A DNA stretch of 64,000 bases, taken from positions 28,669 through 92,668 of the forward strand of contig JAFDGW010000009.1 in assembly GCA_019309115.1 (NCBI GenBank), read 5' to 3'. The position numbers were made by a program, and so were the translations under genes. Shown piece by piece: positions 53,682 through 61,479 of this stretch (positions are counted from its first letter, which is position 1; every line of letters starts with the position of its first letter). The notes beneath the pieces were generated by a model. It was not told where the DNA came from. It made no database searches and was given only the letters and a program-made list of their open reading frames with translations. This DNA comes from Deltaproteobacteria bacterium. Its GTDB lineage: Bacteria > Desulfobacterota > Syntrophobacteria > Syntrophobacterales > Thermodesulforhabdaceae.

Positions 53682-54500
53682 ATGAAACCACTCAAGGCTA
53701 TGGATTCCCATTGTCACGCTGATATTCTCCTCGAGAGAGCGCCCAACTTTCCAAGACTATATAAAGATCGGAAAATCGGTGGGATAACTTGGTCATATAA
53801 CGAAAGAATCAGTTCTTATAAAGAATATCCATCATACTGGAATAGACAAAGGCAACTCGTACAAACACTCAGGCAACAGGGCATTCCATTCTTTTATTTG
53901 GTAGGTATTCATCCCAGGTGCATACCCAAAGATCTGGCACAATGCTGCGAAATGCCAAAATTGCTGAAAGATGCTCTCAAGGAGCACATGGAAAATCCTC
54001 TATGTCTGGGCATTGGCGAAATAGGACTCGACGAAAGCAATGCTGAAGAAGAAAAAATCTTTCGCTGGCAACTTGAAATAGCGGAGAAAATCACCATACC
54101 AAAAAAGCGTATTGGTATACATACTCCACGCAACAAGAAGAAAGAAGTGACAGAAAAAATTCTCCGACACCTGGAGTATTTCGAGCCCCTTCACCCTTTT
54201 ATTCTCATTGATCACGTTCTCCCTGAAACCTTTGAAATGGTGTTTGAGAGAGGTTACTCGATAGGAATAACACTTCAGGAAGGGAAGGCATCGGTGGAAG
54301 ATGTAGCAAATCTGGTGGAACGTTATCCCAATAGGATGTCTGCTGTAATGCTGAATAGCGATAGCGCAAAGGTCATATCTGAGCCTTACCTTGAGTTTTT
54401 AGAAAAGGGAATTTTGGAGGACCAAGAGTTGAGGAAGGCCATGCTTGTTGGCAATTGTGTGAACTTTTTTAACCTTGATGAAGGGAGGTTAAAACCATGA
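53682..54500 (+). CDS. TatD-like metal-dependent hydrolase
   Basis: A 272-residue amidohydrolase-fold protein. The first metal motif is His-x-His in AMDSHCHADIL (11-13), GIGEIGLDES near 111 carries the bridging Glu, and later ligands are His in GIHTPR and IDHVLPE, with NSDS near 227 supplying the last acid position (Asp). This matches TatD/YcfH, though the sequence is divergent (for example YNERISSYKEYPSYWNRQRQL is not in typical TatD). It is coupled by a 4-nt overlap to a CGGC-domain gene, an unusual pairing. The activity could be nuclease or phosphotriesterase-like. Confidence 0.8.
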   Translation: MKPLKAMDSHCHADILLERAPNFPRLYKDRKIGGITWSYNERISSYKEYPSYWNRQRQLVQTLRQQGIPFFYLVGIHPRCIPKDLAQCCEMPKLLKDALKEHMENPLCLGIGEIGLDESNAEEEKIFRWQLEIAEKITIPKKRIGIHTPRNKKKEVTEKILRHLEYFEPLHPFILIDHVLPETFEMVFERGYSIGITLQEGKASVEDVANLVERYPNRMSAVMLNSDSAKVISEPYLEFLEKGILEDQELRKAMLVGNCVNFFNLDEGRLKP

Positions 54501-54847
54501 AGAAAGTTGCCATTGTAGGATGTGGAGCTTACATAGATAGTGGCTATGGTTGTCCAGGAGAGTGGAGGTGTCTCAAGGCGGCGGCCATGGGTGAGGGAAA
54601 ATTCGAGGAACAATCTCAGGTTGTTTTCTGGATTACTTGCGAATGTCCTGGAAAGACTGTCGTTCCGAACATAAAAATGGCAATGCAACTTTCTGAAGTA
54701 AAGCCAGATAAAATCCATTTGAGCACGTGCCTTGTAGGTTCCAAACCGGCATGTCCTTATTGTACGTCCGAAGAAATGGCAAAAATGATAGAAGAAGCTG
54801 TTGGAATACCCGTCGTTATGGGAACTCACGAATATAAGAAAAAGTAA
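54497..54847 (+). CDS. CGGC-domain Cys-rich protein
   Basis: A 116-residue protein with nine cysteines. It begins KKVAIVGCGAYIDSGYGCPG and contains ITCECPGKTV, HLSTCLVG and PACPYCTSEEM, the pattern of the CGGC domain (named for a Cys-Gly-Gly-Cys variant; here the pair is GCG and CEC). Such proteins are thought to bind a metal. The ATG overlaps the TatD-like stop. The two products may act together, for example on a metal-binding ligand, but no function is established. Confidence 0.8.
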   Translation: MKKVAIVGCGAYIDSGYGCPGEWRCLKAAAMGEGKFEEQSQVVFWITCECPGKTVVPNIKMAMQLSEVKPDKIHLSTCLVGSKPACPYCTSEEMAKMIEEAVGIPVVMGTHEYKKK

Positions 54848-54865
54848 TTTCTTACAAAGAAAACA

Positions 54866-54888
54866 AAGGGCGTGCATATCACGCCCTT
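54866..54888. terminator. Hairpin between the convergent CGGC and SufB/D genes
   Basis: AAGGGCGTG and CACGCCCTT with a 5-nt loop. T-runs are short on both sides, so it is a weak bidirectional terminator. Confidence 0.55.
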
Positions 54889-54914
54889 GTGAATAAGTCC
54901 ATCATACGATTTAA

Positions 54915-56141
54915 TTACATTACATCCTTATCACTTTCTTCAACAGCTTTATCTATCTCGGCCTTAAGCTGTGGCGGCAGGCCTGGAATATCCACATTTA
55001 GAAAACCGCGAACTATTGTCGAGGTAGCCTCGTCTTCAGTCAACCCTCTGGCCATTAAATAAAAAATTTCTTCCTGGGCAATCTTTCCAACGGCGGCTTC
55101 GTGAGACATCTCAACACCATCGACATGCCCTTCAAGCTCAGGAATAGCGTGGATGATACCACCGTTTAGGATCAACCCTCTGCATTCTAGATGAGCTTTT
55201 ATATCGGGTGATTTACCAATAAGGTGTCCTCTGGCGATTATGTGACCGCCATTGCTTATGGCCCGAGATACAATTTCAGCCCTATTACCGGGATGATTGA
55301 GAAATACTTGTCCGCCAACGTCGTAAGTGGAACCGGGGGTTCCGACAAGAATGCTATAAAATCTGGCAACAGCATCAGGACCGATCAAATGCGTGACGGG
55401 ATACATCTGAAGCGATTTAACAGGTTTCATGCAAATATAGTTGCTCAGAAAGAGTCCTCCTTCTTCAACAAGAGCAGCAGATCTCGGCCTTATGTGCATT
55501 TCCTCTGCCCAGTTGTGAATCATGGTAAAGGAAAGCTTGGCATTTTTTTTCACAAAAAACTCGGAAATTCCAATATGTACTCCCCGTTTAGTCGTGTGGG
55601 CGGTAGCACAGCCGGTTATTATGTGAAGCTCGGATCCTTCCTCAGCAATAACGATGTTATGCACATTTTGCTGGAGATTATCCTTTTCCATAAACATACA
55701 CGCTTGAATCGGATAAATGCTTTTTGCTCCCGGTAAGGCTCGAATAACATAGCCATCATGCAGTTCCAATTCCGCCGCCGCCGTGTATTTATCGGTATCA
55801 ACGGAAACAAGTTTCCAATAATAATCCCAAATCCAGTCGTACTTTTCCAAGGCAATGCGCAAAGGAATGACCTCTATTCCCTCTTGCTTAACGTTACAGT
55901 GAACTACACCAACGTCTTTCTGAAAAAAAGTACCGGACCTTCCATCTTCCGTTACATCAATCCCAGCCATTGCAAGCAACTCTCGCTCTATGGCCGGAAG
56001 AGCACATAACTCTTCATGGCTCAAAGGTTTTGGCGGAGGAGCTTCCTTTTCGTACTGATCGAGATCAACATCCTCACCTATTGTGGCATTTTTATCTTTG
56101 GCTTTAAGCGCTAGTTTCTTGTATTGTTCCCTAATATGCAT
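54915..56141 (-). CDS. sufB: SufB/SufD-family Fe-S scaffold subunit
   Basis: A 408-residue protein of the SufB/SufD beta-helix family. The middle has repeated beta-strand pattern with HIITGCATAHTTKRGVHIG and FSILVGTPGSTYDVGGQVFLN; the end has EMSHEAAVGKIAQEEIFYLMARGL, the conserved C-terminal motif with His-Glu near 358. Start ATG 56141 follows GAGG by 10 nt (ATG 56150 is an alternative); it overlaps sufC by about 30 nt. Only one SufB/D gene is present, as in minimal SUF systems of archaea and anaerobes. Confidence 0.9.
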   Translation of the reverse strand: MHIREQYKKLALKAKDKNATIGEDVDLDQYEKEAPPPKPLSHEELCALPAIERELLAMAGIDVTEDGRSGTFFQKDVGVVHCNVKQEGIEVIPLRIALEKYDWIWDYYWKLVSVDTDKYTAAAELELHDGYVIRALPGAKSIYPIQACMFMEKDNLQQNVHNIVIAEEGSELHIITGCATAHTTKRGVHIGISEFFVKKNAKLSFTMIHNWAEEMHIRPRSAALVEEGGLFLSNYICMKPVKSLQMYPVTHLIGPDAVARFYSILVGTPGSTYDVGGQVFLNHPGNRAEIVSRAISNGGHIIARGHLIGKSPDIKAHLECRGLILNGGIIHAIPELEGHVDGVEMSHEAAVGKIAQEEIFYLMARGLTEDEATSTIVRGFLNVDIPGLPPQLKAEIDKAVEESDKDVM

Positions 56142-56896
56142 CGCACACATTCCTCATATCCAATGTTAGCTATACACTTGAGAATTTCCCTGGGATTTTC
56201 TACACAACTTAACACACCGTCATATAAGACCTGACCCTTCGATGCGGTTACATAATCAAGGATATGACCCGTATGAGTAATAACGAGTCCCATTTTCCTG
56301 CGTTCCCGTTTCTGTTGACGGATGGGTTTATCGCCTTTCACCTTCACCTGAAAATCTTGACCCAGCAGCCGGGCAATGGTTTTACCCACTAGTTCCATAT
56401 TTTCAAGGTCAACGCCTGATTCCGGTTCATCAAAAAGTAGCAAATCCGGATTTTGCGCCATCAATTGAAGCAGTTCAGAACGCTTGATTTCCCCACCGGA
56501 GAAACCATCATTTACATCCCTGTCCAGAAAATCCTCAAAATTAACTGCTTTTGCCATTCCTTCCACATCTATGTCTTCTCTGCCTCCAGCACAAATCTTA
56601 ATCAATTGGCGCACCTTAAGTCCTCTTAGAGTAGGAGGTCTTTGAAAGGACATACCAATTCCCATGCTGGCGCGTTCGTGGGTTGGCATGTTCGTTATGT
56701 CAACCCCTTTGAAATAAATTCTTCCCGCCACAACCTTGTATTGGGGAAATCCCATAATGGTCATGAGAAGAGAAGTTTTTCCTGATCCGTTAGGTCCGAA
56801 TAGTATATGAGTTTCACCGGGCTGAATTTCCATGTCGATGTGTTTTAGTATCAATTTCCCGGCAAGCTCAACCTGAAGATCTTCAATAACGAGCAT
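56111..56896 (-). CDS. sufC: SufC ATPase of Fe-S assembly
   Basis: A 261-residue ABC-type ATPase without membrane domains. Walker A FGPNGSGKTSL (near 34-44), Q-loop GMSFQRPPTLRG, signature FSGGEIKRSELLQL near 134 and Walker B LLLFDEPESGVD are intact. A basic insertion of about 30 residues (KVKGDKPIRQQKRERRKMG) precedes the H-loop His in VITHTGH. It precedes and overlaps the sufB-family gene; together they would assemble Fe-S clusters. A promoter with an operator-like dyad lies upstream. Confidence 0.94.
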   Translation of the reverse strand: MLVIEDLQVELAGKLILKHIDMEIQPGETHILFGPNGSGKTSLLMTIMGFPQYKVVAGRIYFKGVDITNMPTHERASMGIGMSFQRPPTLRGLKVRQLIKICAGGREDIDVEGMAKAVNFEDFLDRDVNDGFSGGEIKRSELLQLMAQNPDLLLFDEPESGVDLENMELVGKTIARLLGQDFQVKVKGDKPIRQQKRERRKMGLVITHTGHILDYVTASKGQVLYDGVLSCVENPREILKCIANIGYEECVRCILGNNTRN

Positions 56897-56923
56897 AACT
56901 AATGACTCCTTAATGACTTAGAT

Positions 56924-56952
56924 TCAGTAATACCTGAAGGTTCGGGTATCAA
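56924..56952 (-). promoter_or_regulatory. Predicted sufCB promoter with IscR/Rrf2-like dyad
   Basis: On the minus strand TTGATA (56947-56952), 17-nt spacer, TACTGA (56924-56929). The spacer and part of the -35 form the dyad ATACCYGAA-N2-TTC(A/G)GGTAT (56930-56949). Its half-sites resemble the ATA-(C/G)-Y-Y-GA half-sites of IscR-type Rrf2 regulators, though the centre is shorter. The rest of the 310-bp gap to 57206 shows no gene. Confidence 0.5.
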
Positions 56953-57206
56953 TAAAACTTTTCTCCAAAAAATCAACCCAATATTTTAAGCGAAATTCGG
57001 AATTACCAACGTAAGCCGCAGTGGGCAACACCCATTCGGGAAATTGTGAGTAAAAGAAATATATCCGATTGGTGGGTCAGTATCCAGCAATGCTTTAAGT
57101 TACTAAATTTTCTCGCCGGGTTTGATTCTATGAGCCATGTTTCTTCTTCCTTCTCGAGGTAGCGGAACAGGAACTTGAAAACCTGCTCCAACCACCTCTA
57201 AAGTTT

Positions 57207-58550
57207 TTATTCATCACTGTTCATGTAATAGTCTAAGCCGAAATGGGTTATCTGTTCCTCACCCATCAGATAGCGAAGAGTATTTTTAAGCTTCATGAGC
57301 TGGATAAAGAGATCATGTTCGGGATAAAGGTTTTCCTTGTGCATGGGGCTTTTGAAATAAAATGAAAGCCACTCCTGAATACCGCTCATGTTAGCTCGCT
57401 GAGCGAGATCCATAAACAAAACAAGATCTAGACAGAGAGGTGCAGCTAGTATGCTGTCTCGACATTCAAAATCTACCTTTATGTGCATTGGGTAACCGAG
57501 CCATCCAAAAATGTCGATGCAATCCCAGCCTTCTTTGTTATCACCGCGTGGAGGATAATAATTGATCGTTACTTTATGATAATAATTTCTGTAAAGGCTT
57601 GGGTACAGATGAGGCTGGAGAATATAATCAAGAACAGACAACTTGCTTTCTTCCTTTGTCTTGAAAGAATCTTTGTCGTCCAAAACGAGACCATCACGAT
57701 TTCCAAGGATGTTAGTGGAATACCAACCCTCAAGCCCCAGCATCCGAGCTTTCAATCCAGGGGCTATAATAGTTTTCATGAGGGTCTGGCCGGTCTTGAA
57801 ATCCTTACCTGCTATGGGAACCTTATTTTGGCAAGCCAACTCAATTAAAGCCGGAATGTCTACGGTGAGATTAGGTGCTCCGTTTATGTAAGGAATACCC
57901 ATCTCTAGCGCAGCAACCGCATAAATCATGCTAGGTGCTATTCTTGAATCGTTGTCTTCCAAAGCCTGAAGGAATTCGGGAAGGGACTGATGAACTTTAT
58001 CCGGTTTCATGTAAACCTCGGTGCTCCCGCACCATATCATGATGCATCTGGAAACATTGTTCTTCTTGCAAAAATCTTCAATATCTTCCTTTACGGCATC
58101 CACCAACTCTCGAAGATTCGTACCTTTTTTGATATGACTCCCGTCCAGATTTCTAACGAAACGCTGATCAAAAACAGCCGGCATCGGCTTTATCGAACTC
58201 AGAAAATCCCTAACTGATTCCAGATGATCCCCGCTGAGCACGCGGGCATACTTGGCAGCCTCGTATAAATTCGCATCGTATATGTCCCAACCCCCAAAAA
58301 CCAGGTCATTCACATCAGCAAGTGGAACAAAGTCCTTAATTCTTGGAGCCCTATGTTCATAGCGTTTGCCAAGGCGTATGGTTCCCAACTGTGTAAGCGA
58401 CCCAATAGGTTCACCAATGCCTCTACGTATAAGTTCCACGCCTGCAACAAAAGTGGTGCTAACTGCTCCACCTATACCGGGGATAAGTACCCCCACCCTA
58501 CCTTCTGGTGCTCTTATGTTTTCCTGCCTTCTTATCTCTTCTCTTTTCAA
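57207..58550 (-). CDS. ino1: Inositol-3-phosphate synthase (myo-inositol-1-phosphate synthase)
   Basis: A 447-residue NAD-dependent isomerase converting glucose-6-phosphate to inositol phosphate. The Rossmann motif GVLIPGIGGAVSTTFVAG (19-36), NGAPNLTVDIPAL, KDFKTGQTLMKTIIAPG and the active-site region NILGNRDGLVL are diagnostic. Length is typical of bacterial/archaeal forms. Inositol phosphate in thermophiles leads to di-myo-inositol phosphate, a compatible solute, and in others to inositol lipids; neither later step is in this window. Two inositol-monophosphatase homologues are at 8.2 and 59.7 kb. Confidence 0.94.
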   Translation of the reverse strand: MKREEIRRQENIRAPEGRVGVLIPGIGGAVSTTFVAGVELIRRGIGEPIGSLTQLGTIRLGKRYEHRAPRIKDFVPLADVNDLVFGGWDIYDANLYEAAKYARVLSGDHLESVRDFLSSIKPMPAVFDQRFVRNLDGSHIKKGTNLRELVDAVKEDIEDFCKKNNVSRCIMIWCGSTEVYMKPDKVHQSLPEFLQALEDNDSRIAPSMIYAVAALEMGIPYINGAPNLTVDIPALIELACQNKVPIAGKDFKTGQTLMKTIIAPGLKARMLGLEGWYSTNILGNRDGLVLDDKDSFKTKEESKLSVLDYILQPHLYPSLYRNYYHKVTINYYPPRGDNKEGWDCIDIFGWLGYPMHIKVDFECRDSILAAPLCLDLVLFMDLAQRANMSGIQEWLSFYFKSPMHKENLYPEHDLFIQLMKLKNTLRYLMGEEQITHFGLDYYMNSDE

Positions 58551-58783
58551 AGCTCAACCCTCCGTTTTTACAAGGATTTTCACGATTCAATCCGCCTAAA
58601 TTTCTCAGTGAAAATAGCCCTAAAGATAAAGCCAAGTCAAGTGAGGGATAGAAGGGTCCTAGATCCAACTCAAATTTATCAAGGCACCAATGATAAACTC
58701 TGGAAAAAATGCTTTTTCTGCGGTAACAGTAAGTTGGGTTTTCGACAATCTTACACTGTCAATGAGACGGTTGAACTGGAAAT

Positions 58784-59665
58784 ATGATAAGTACGCACTT
58801 GATCAGGAAAATTACAGAGGTAGATCCTCAGCTTCGAGAAATCCTCTTGCTGATTCTCGAAGAGATAGAAAAGCAACGTGCTCAGTGGGAAGAATCTGTA
58901 ACTAAGACCGAATTTAATGAGCTCAAGGAAATAGTTCAGGATCTAGCTCGAAAGATATCTAAGCTGACCGAAGCACAAGAAAAAACCGAAGTAAGACTTA
59001 ACCAACTAGCCGAAGCACAAAAACAAACCGAAGCAAGACTTAACCAACTAACTGAAGCACAAAAACAAACCGAAGCAAGACTTAACCAGCTAACTGAAGC
59101 ACAAAAACAAACTGAAGTAAGACTTAACCAACTAGCCGAAGCACAAAAACAAACTGAATTCAGAGTTAACAAGCTGGTTGAAACACAGGAGAAAATGCAA
59201 CAGCAGTTGAGTGAACTGGTAGAAGCGCAGAAAAAAACCGAAAAAGAAATTGCCAAGCTCACTCGGGGACTTTCACGAACGAGGAAAGATCTCGGAGGAT
59301 TATCAAGAAGCGTGGCTTATGCGCTGGAGAATGAAGCTTACCGCCACCTTCCGTCATTACTCGAAAAACGCTTTCAGATCAAGTTGCTTGAACGACTTAT
59401 CAGAACGTCAATTGAAAACGAGGAAATAAACATTTTTGGAAAGGGCCGACAAAACGGTAAAGACATTTTCCTTGTCGGGGAAGCGGTGCTAAAGCTCGAT
59501 GATACGGCTAAACTGAGAGCGGTCTGGAAAAAGGTTCAGCTTGTCAAAGAACAGTTCGGTGTTGATGTGGTTCCAATCCTGGTAACCCATTTCGCTAAAC
59601 CCTCAGTTCTAGAAAAGGCCCAGAAGGCTGGTATCATTGTGGTACAAAGTTTCGAGTGGATCTGA
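58784..59665 (+). CDS. Coiled-coil repeat protein with PD-(D/E)XK-nuclease-like C-terminus (DUF3782-like)
   Basis: A 293-residue protein in three parts. An N-terminal helical region (1-60), then seven 14-residue repeats L-(T/A)-E-A-Q-K-Q-T-E-x-R-L-N-Q (61-158) forming a long coiled coil, then a globular domain (165-293). That domain contains EEINIFGKGRQNGKDIFLVGE-like pattern with D, then E-x4-K (GEAVLKL near 235-241), which fits the D-(E/x)-K core of restriction-like nucleases described for DUF3782. Such proteins are common in thermophiles and cyanobacteria with unknown role. The encoding DNA has near-identical 42-nt repeats. Confidence 0.78.
   Translation: MISTHLIRKITEVDPQLREILLLILEEIEKQRAQWEESVTKTEFNELKEIVQDLARKISKLTEAQEKTEVRLNQLAEAQKQTEARLNQLTEAQKQTEARLNQLTEAQKQTEVRLNQLAEAQKQTEFRVNKLVETQEKMQQQLSELVEAQKKTEKEIAKLTRGLSRTRKDLGGLSRSVAYALENEAYRHLPSLLEKRFQIKLLERLIRTSIENEEINIFGKGRQNGKDIFLVGEAVLKLDDTAKLRAVWKKVQLVKEQFGVDVVPILVTHFAKPSVLEKAQKAGIIVVQSFEWI
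58964..59257 (+). repeat. Tandem 42-nt coding repeat (seven units)
   Basis: The units encode the 14-residue coiled-coil repeat. Four central units (about 58985-59155) are nearly identical at nucleotide level (AACCAACTAGCCGAAGCAC and CAAAAACAAACCGAAGC variants), indicating recent expansion; outer units are diverged. Confidence 0.85.
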
Positions 59666-59738
59666 AAGTAAAATGCATTATACCAGTCCTACCAATCGCA
59701 TTCACAGCTTTACAAACTTGAAATAACGGAGTGATCAC

Positions 59739-60542
59739 ATGGAAAAACCTTCAATCGAACAGGTGCAAGAGTTTTGTTTTGCCGTACTAAAAGGTGCATC
59801 AGAAATTGCCATGGATTCCTACGGCAAGGGACGACCGGAATTGAAGTTTGATTTTGACCTCGTCACAAAAGTAGAAACGGAAATCGACAACTTCATGCGC
59901 GACGAAATTGGTAGTAAATATGGCGATACCAGAATCTTTCAGGAAGGTGGAGTGGAGGGCGAGTATAAACACGGTGCGAGTGGTTTGATGTGGGTTTTCG
60001 ACGCACTCGATGGTGTTGCAAATTATCAGGCCGGCATTCCCTTGTGGGGCCTGTCTATAGCCTTAGTTGAAAATTTTTGGCCTATATTTGGTGCGTATTA
60101 CATGCCTGCAACGGAAGACATGTTTTGGGCCTTTGCGGATAACAGGGCATATCACAACGGAGAACCCATTGAAATTGTAGAGGCAGAACCGACTAATAAT
60201 GAAAGCCTCCTTTTTACATACTCTCGATTTCACGATCACTTCACCACAATCTTTCCTGGAAAAATAAGAAACCTTGGCTGCACGGGTGGCCATATTTGCT
60301 ATGTTGCCAAAGGCAGGGCTGACGGAGCAATCCTCCACAATGTCTCTTACCGTGATCTTCTGGCGCCAGCCATTATTCTGGAAGCGGCTGGAGGAAGCAT
60401 AGAATACATCGACGGCAGGCGATTTGATGTAAACGAATTTTTGGACGGCAGGAAAATCAAAGAATTCCTTCTAGCCGCTCGCAAAAACGAGCACGACCAA
60501 CTCAGAGGCTACCTATTAAGGACAGATATAAGCGCCTACTGA
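59739..60542 (+). CDS. Inositol-monophosphatase-fold protein with altered active-site motifs
   Basis: A 267-residue FIG-superfamily protein. The core motif, normally D-P-x-D-G-T-x-N, reads VFDALDGVANYQAG: both acids are kept but the Thr is Val. The upstream G-E-E motif is replaced by QEGG, and the C-terminal W-D-x-A-A-G by YRDLLAPAIILEAAGG, which keeps the Asp and the final AGG. It could be an unusual phosphatase (3'-phosphoadenosine-phosphate, fructose-bisphosphate or inositol-phosphate type) or a catalytically weak form. It has its own ribosome-binding site (ACGGAG). Confidence 0.82.
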   Translation: MEKPSIEQVQEFCFAVLKGASEIAMDSYGKGRPELKFDFDLVTKVETEIDNFMRDEIGSKYGDTRIFQEGGVEGEYKHGASGLMWVFDALDGVANYQAGIPLWGLSIALVENFWPIFGAYYMPATEDMFWAFADNRAYHNGEPIEIVEAEPTNNESLLFTYSRFHDHFTTIFPGKIRNLGCTGGHICYVAKGRADGAILHNVSYRDLLAPAIILEAAGGSIEYIDGRRFDVNEFLDGRKIKEFLLAARKNEHDQLRGYLLRTDISAY

Positions 60543-60552
60543 AGTGCGGAAA

Positions 60553-60586
60553 AGCCGTGCACCTCTATCTTCTAACGTGCACGGCT
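60553..60586. terminator. Bidirectional terminator
   Basis: AGCCGTGCAC and GTGCACGGCT with a 14-nt loop lie between convergent genes; TTCTCTATT follows on plus and TTTTCC on minus. Confidence 0.7.
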
Positions 60587-60612
60587 TCTCTATTACTGCA
60601 ATTTAGTCTGAA

Positions 60613-61014
60613 CTACCTTTCACAAAGCTCTACAAGTACTCCGAAGGTCGATTTTGGATGGAGAAAAGCAATTTTAGCTCCCCCAGCACCAATCCTTGGT
60701 TTTTCGTCTATCAAGCGCACGCCCTGTTTTTTTAATTCTTCCAGGGCTTCCTCAAGATTTTCCACCCTGAAAGCAATATGATGGATACCTTCCCCTTTCT
60801 TCTCAATAAACTTAGCAACAGGACCATCTGGAGAAGTTGATTCCAGTAACTCTACTTCCGTGTCCCCAGCGGGGAAGAAAGCCGTCGTCGTCTTTTGTTC
60901 TTCCACTGTTTCAGAACCTTCGTAATGCAATCCCAGCAACTGTTCATAAAGTTTCCGAGCTTCATCAATACTTTTTACGGCAATGCCTATGTGATCCACT
61001 TTCAATATTTTCAT
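60613..61014 (-). CDS. mce: Methylmalonyl-CoA epimerase
   Basis: A 133-residue VOC-fold enzyme interconverting R- and S-methylmalonyl-CoA. The metal ligands fit: His8 in KVDHIGIAV, then Glu in EVELLEST near 53, His in [16 protein letters not shown] near 77-78 and the final Glu in VLVELCER. It is the third gene of the mutase operon, 15 nt after the B12 subunit gene. Confidence 0.95.
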   Translation of the reverse strand: MKILKVDHIGIAVKSIDEARKLYEQLLGLHYEGSETVEEQKTTTAFFPAGDTEVELLESTSPDGPVAKFIEKKGEGIHHIAFRVENLEEALEELKKQGVRLIDEKPRIGAGGAKIAFLHPKSTFGVLVELCER

Positions 61015-61029
61015 CGTCCCGCCCCCTTT

Positions 61030-61443
61030 TTAGCGTCTTCTGACATTTTTCTTTATAAAGTCCACAATTTCATAAGTGGGAGTTCCAGGACCAAAAATCC
61101 CTGCTACGCCCATCTTTTCAAGTTCCTCCGCATCATCCTGTGGAATTATACCACCTCCAATCACCATAACATCATCCATGCCCTTTTCTTTTAAGAGCTC
61201 CAGCACTCTGGGGAAAAAATACATGTGAACTCCCGAAAGACTGCTTATGCCTATAACATCAGCGTCTTCCTGAAGCGCTGTTTCTACAATCATCTCCGGC
61301 GTTTGCCTCAGCCCGGTGTAAACCACTTCCATACCCGCTTCGGCTAAAATTCGAGCCAGCAACTTGGCTCCTCTATCATGCCCGTCAAGACCTGGCTTAG
61401 CAATTACAACCTTTATTTTTCTTTCCTGCTGCTCCTGTGCCAT
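61030..61443 (-). CDS. Methylmalonyl-CoA mutase, cobalamin-binding subunit
   Basis: A 137-residue B12-binding domain. The base-on motif D-x-H-x2-G is in [12 protein letters not shown] (near 17-28) and the second loop GGGIIP with GTPT closes the site. It provides AdoCbl to the catalytic subunit in a split (two-gene) mutase, as in archaea and some deltaproteobacteria. Start ATG 61443 follows AGGAGGT; the frame to 61473 overlaps that site. Confidence 0.95.
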   Translation of the reverse strand: MAQEQQERKIKVVIAKPGLDGHDRGAKLLARILAEAGMEVVYTGLRQTPEMIVETALQEDADVIGISSLSGVHMYFFPRVLELLKEKGMDDVMVIGGGIIPQDDAEELEKMGVAGIFGPGTPTYEIVDFIKKNVRRR

Positions 61444-61479
61444 GAAACCTACCTCCTCACCGTTTGAACACATCCCGCC

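Noticed and set aside
57003..57191. 62-codon minus-strand frame between inositol-phosphate synthase and sufC
   Set aside because: TTG start, no ribosome-binding site, no family pattern; treated as gene-free sequence.
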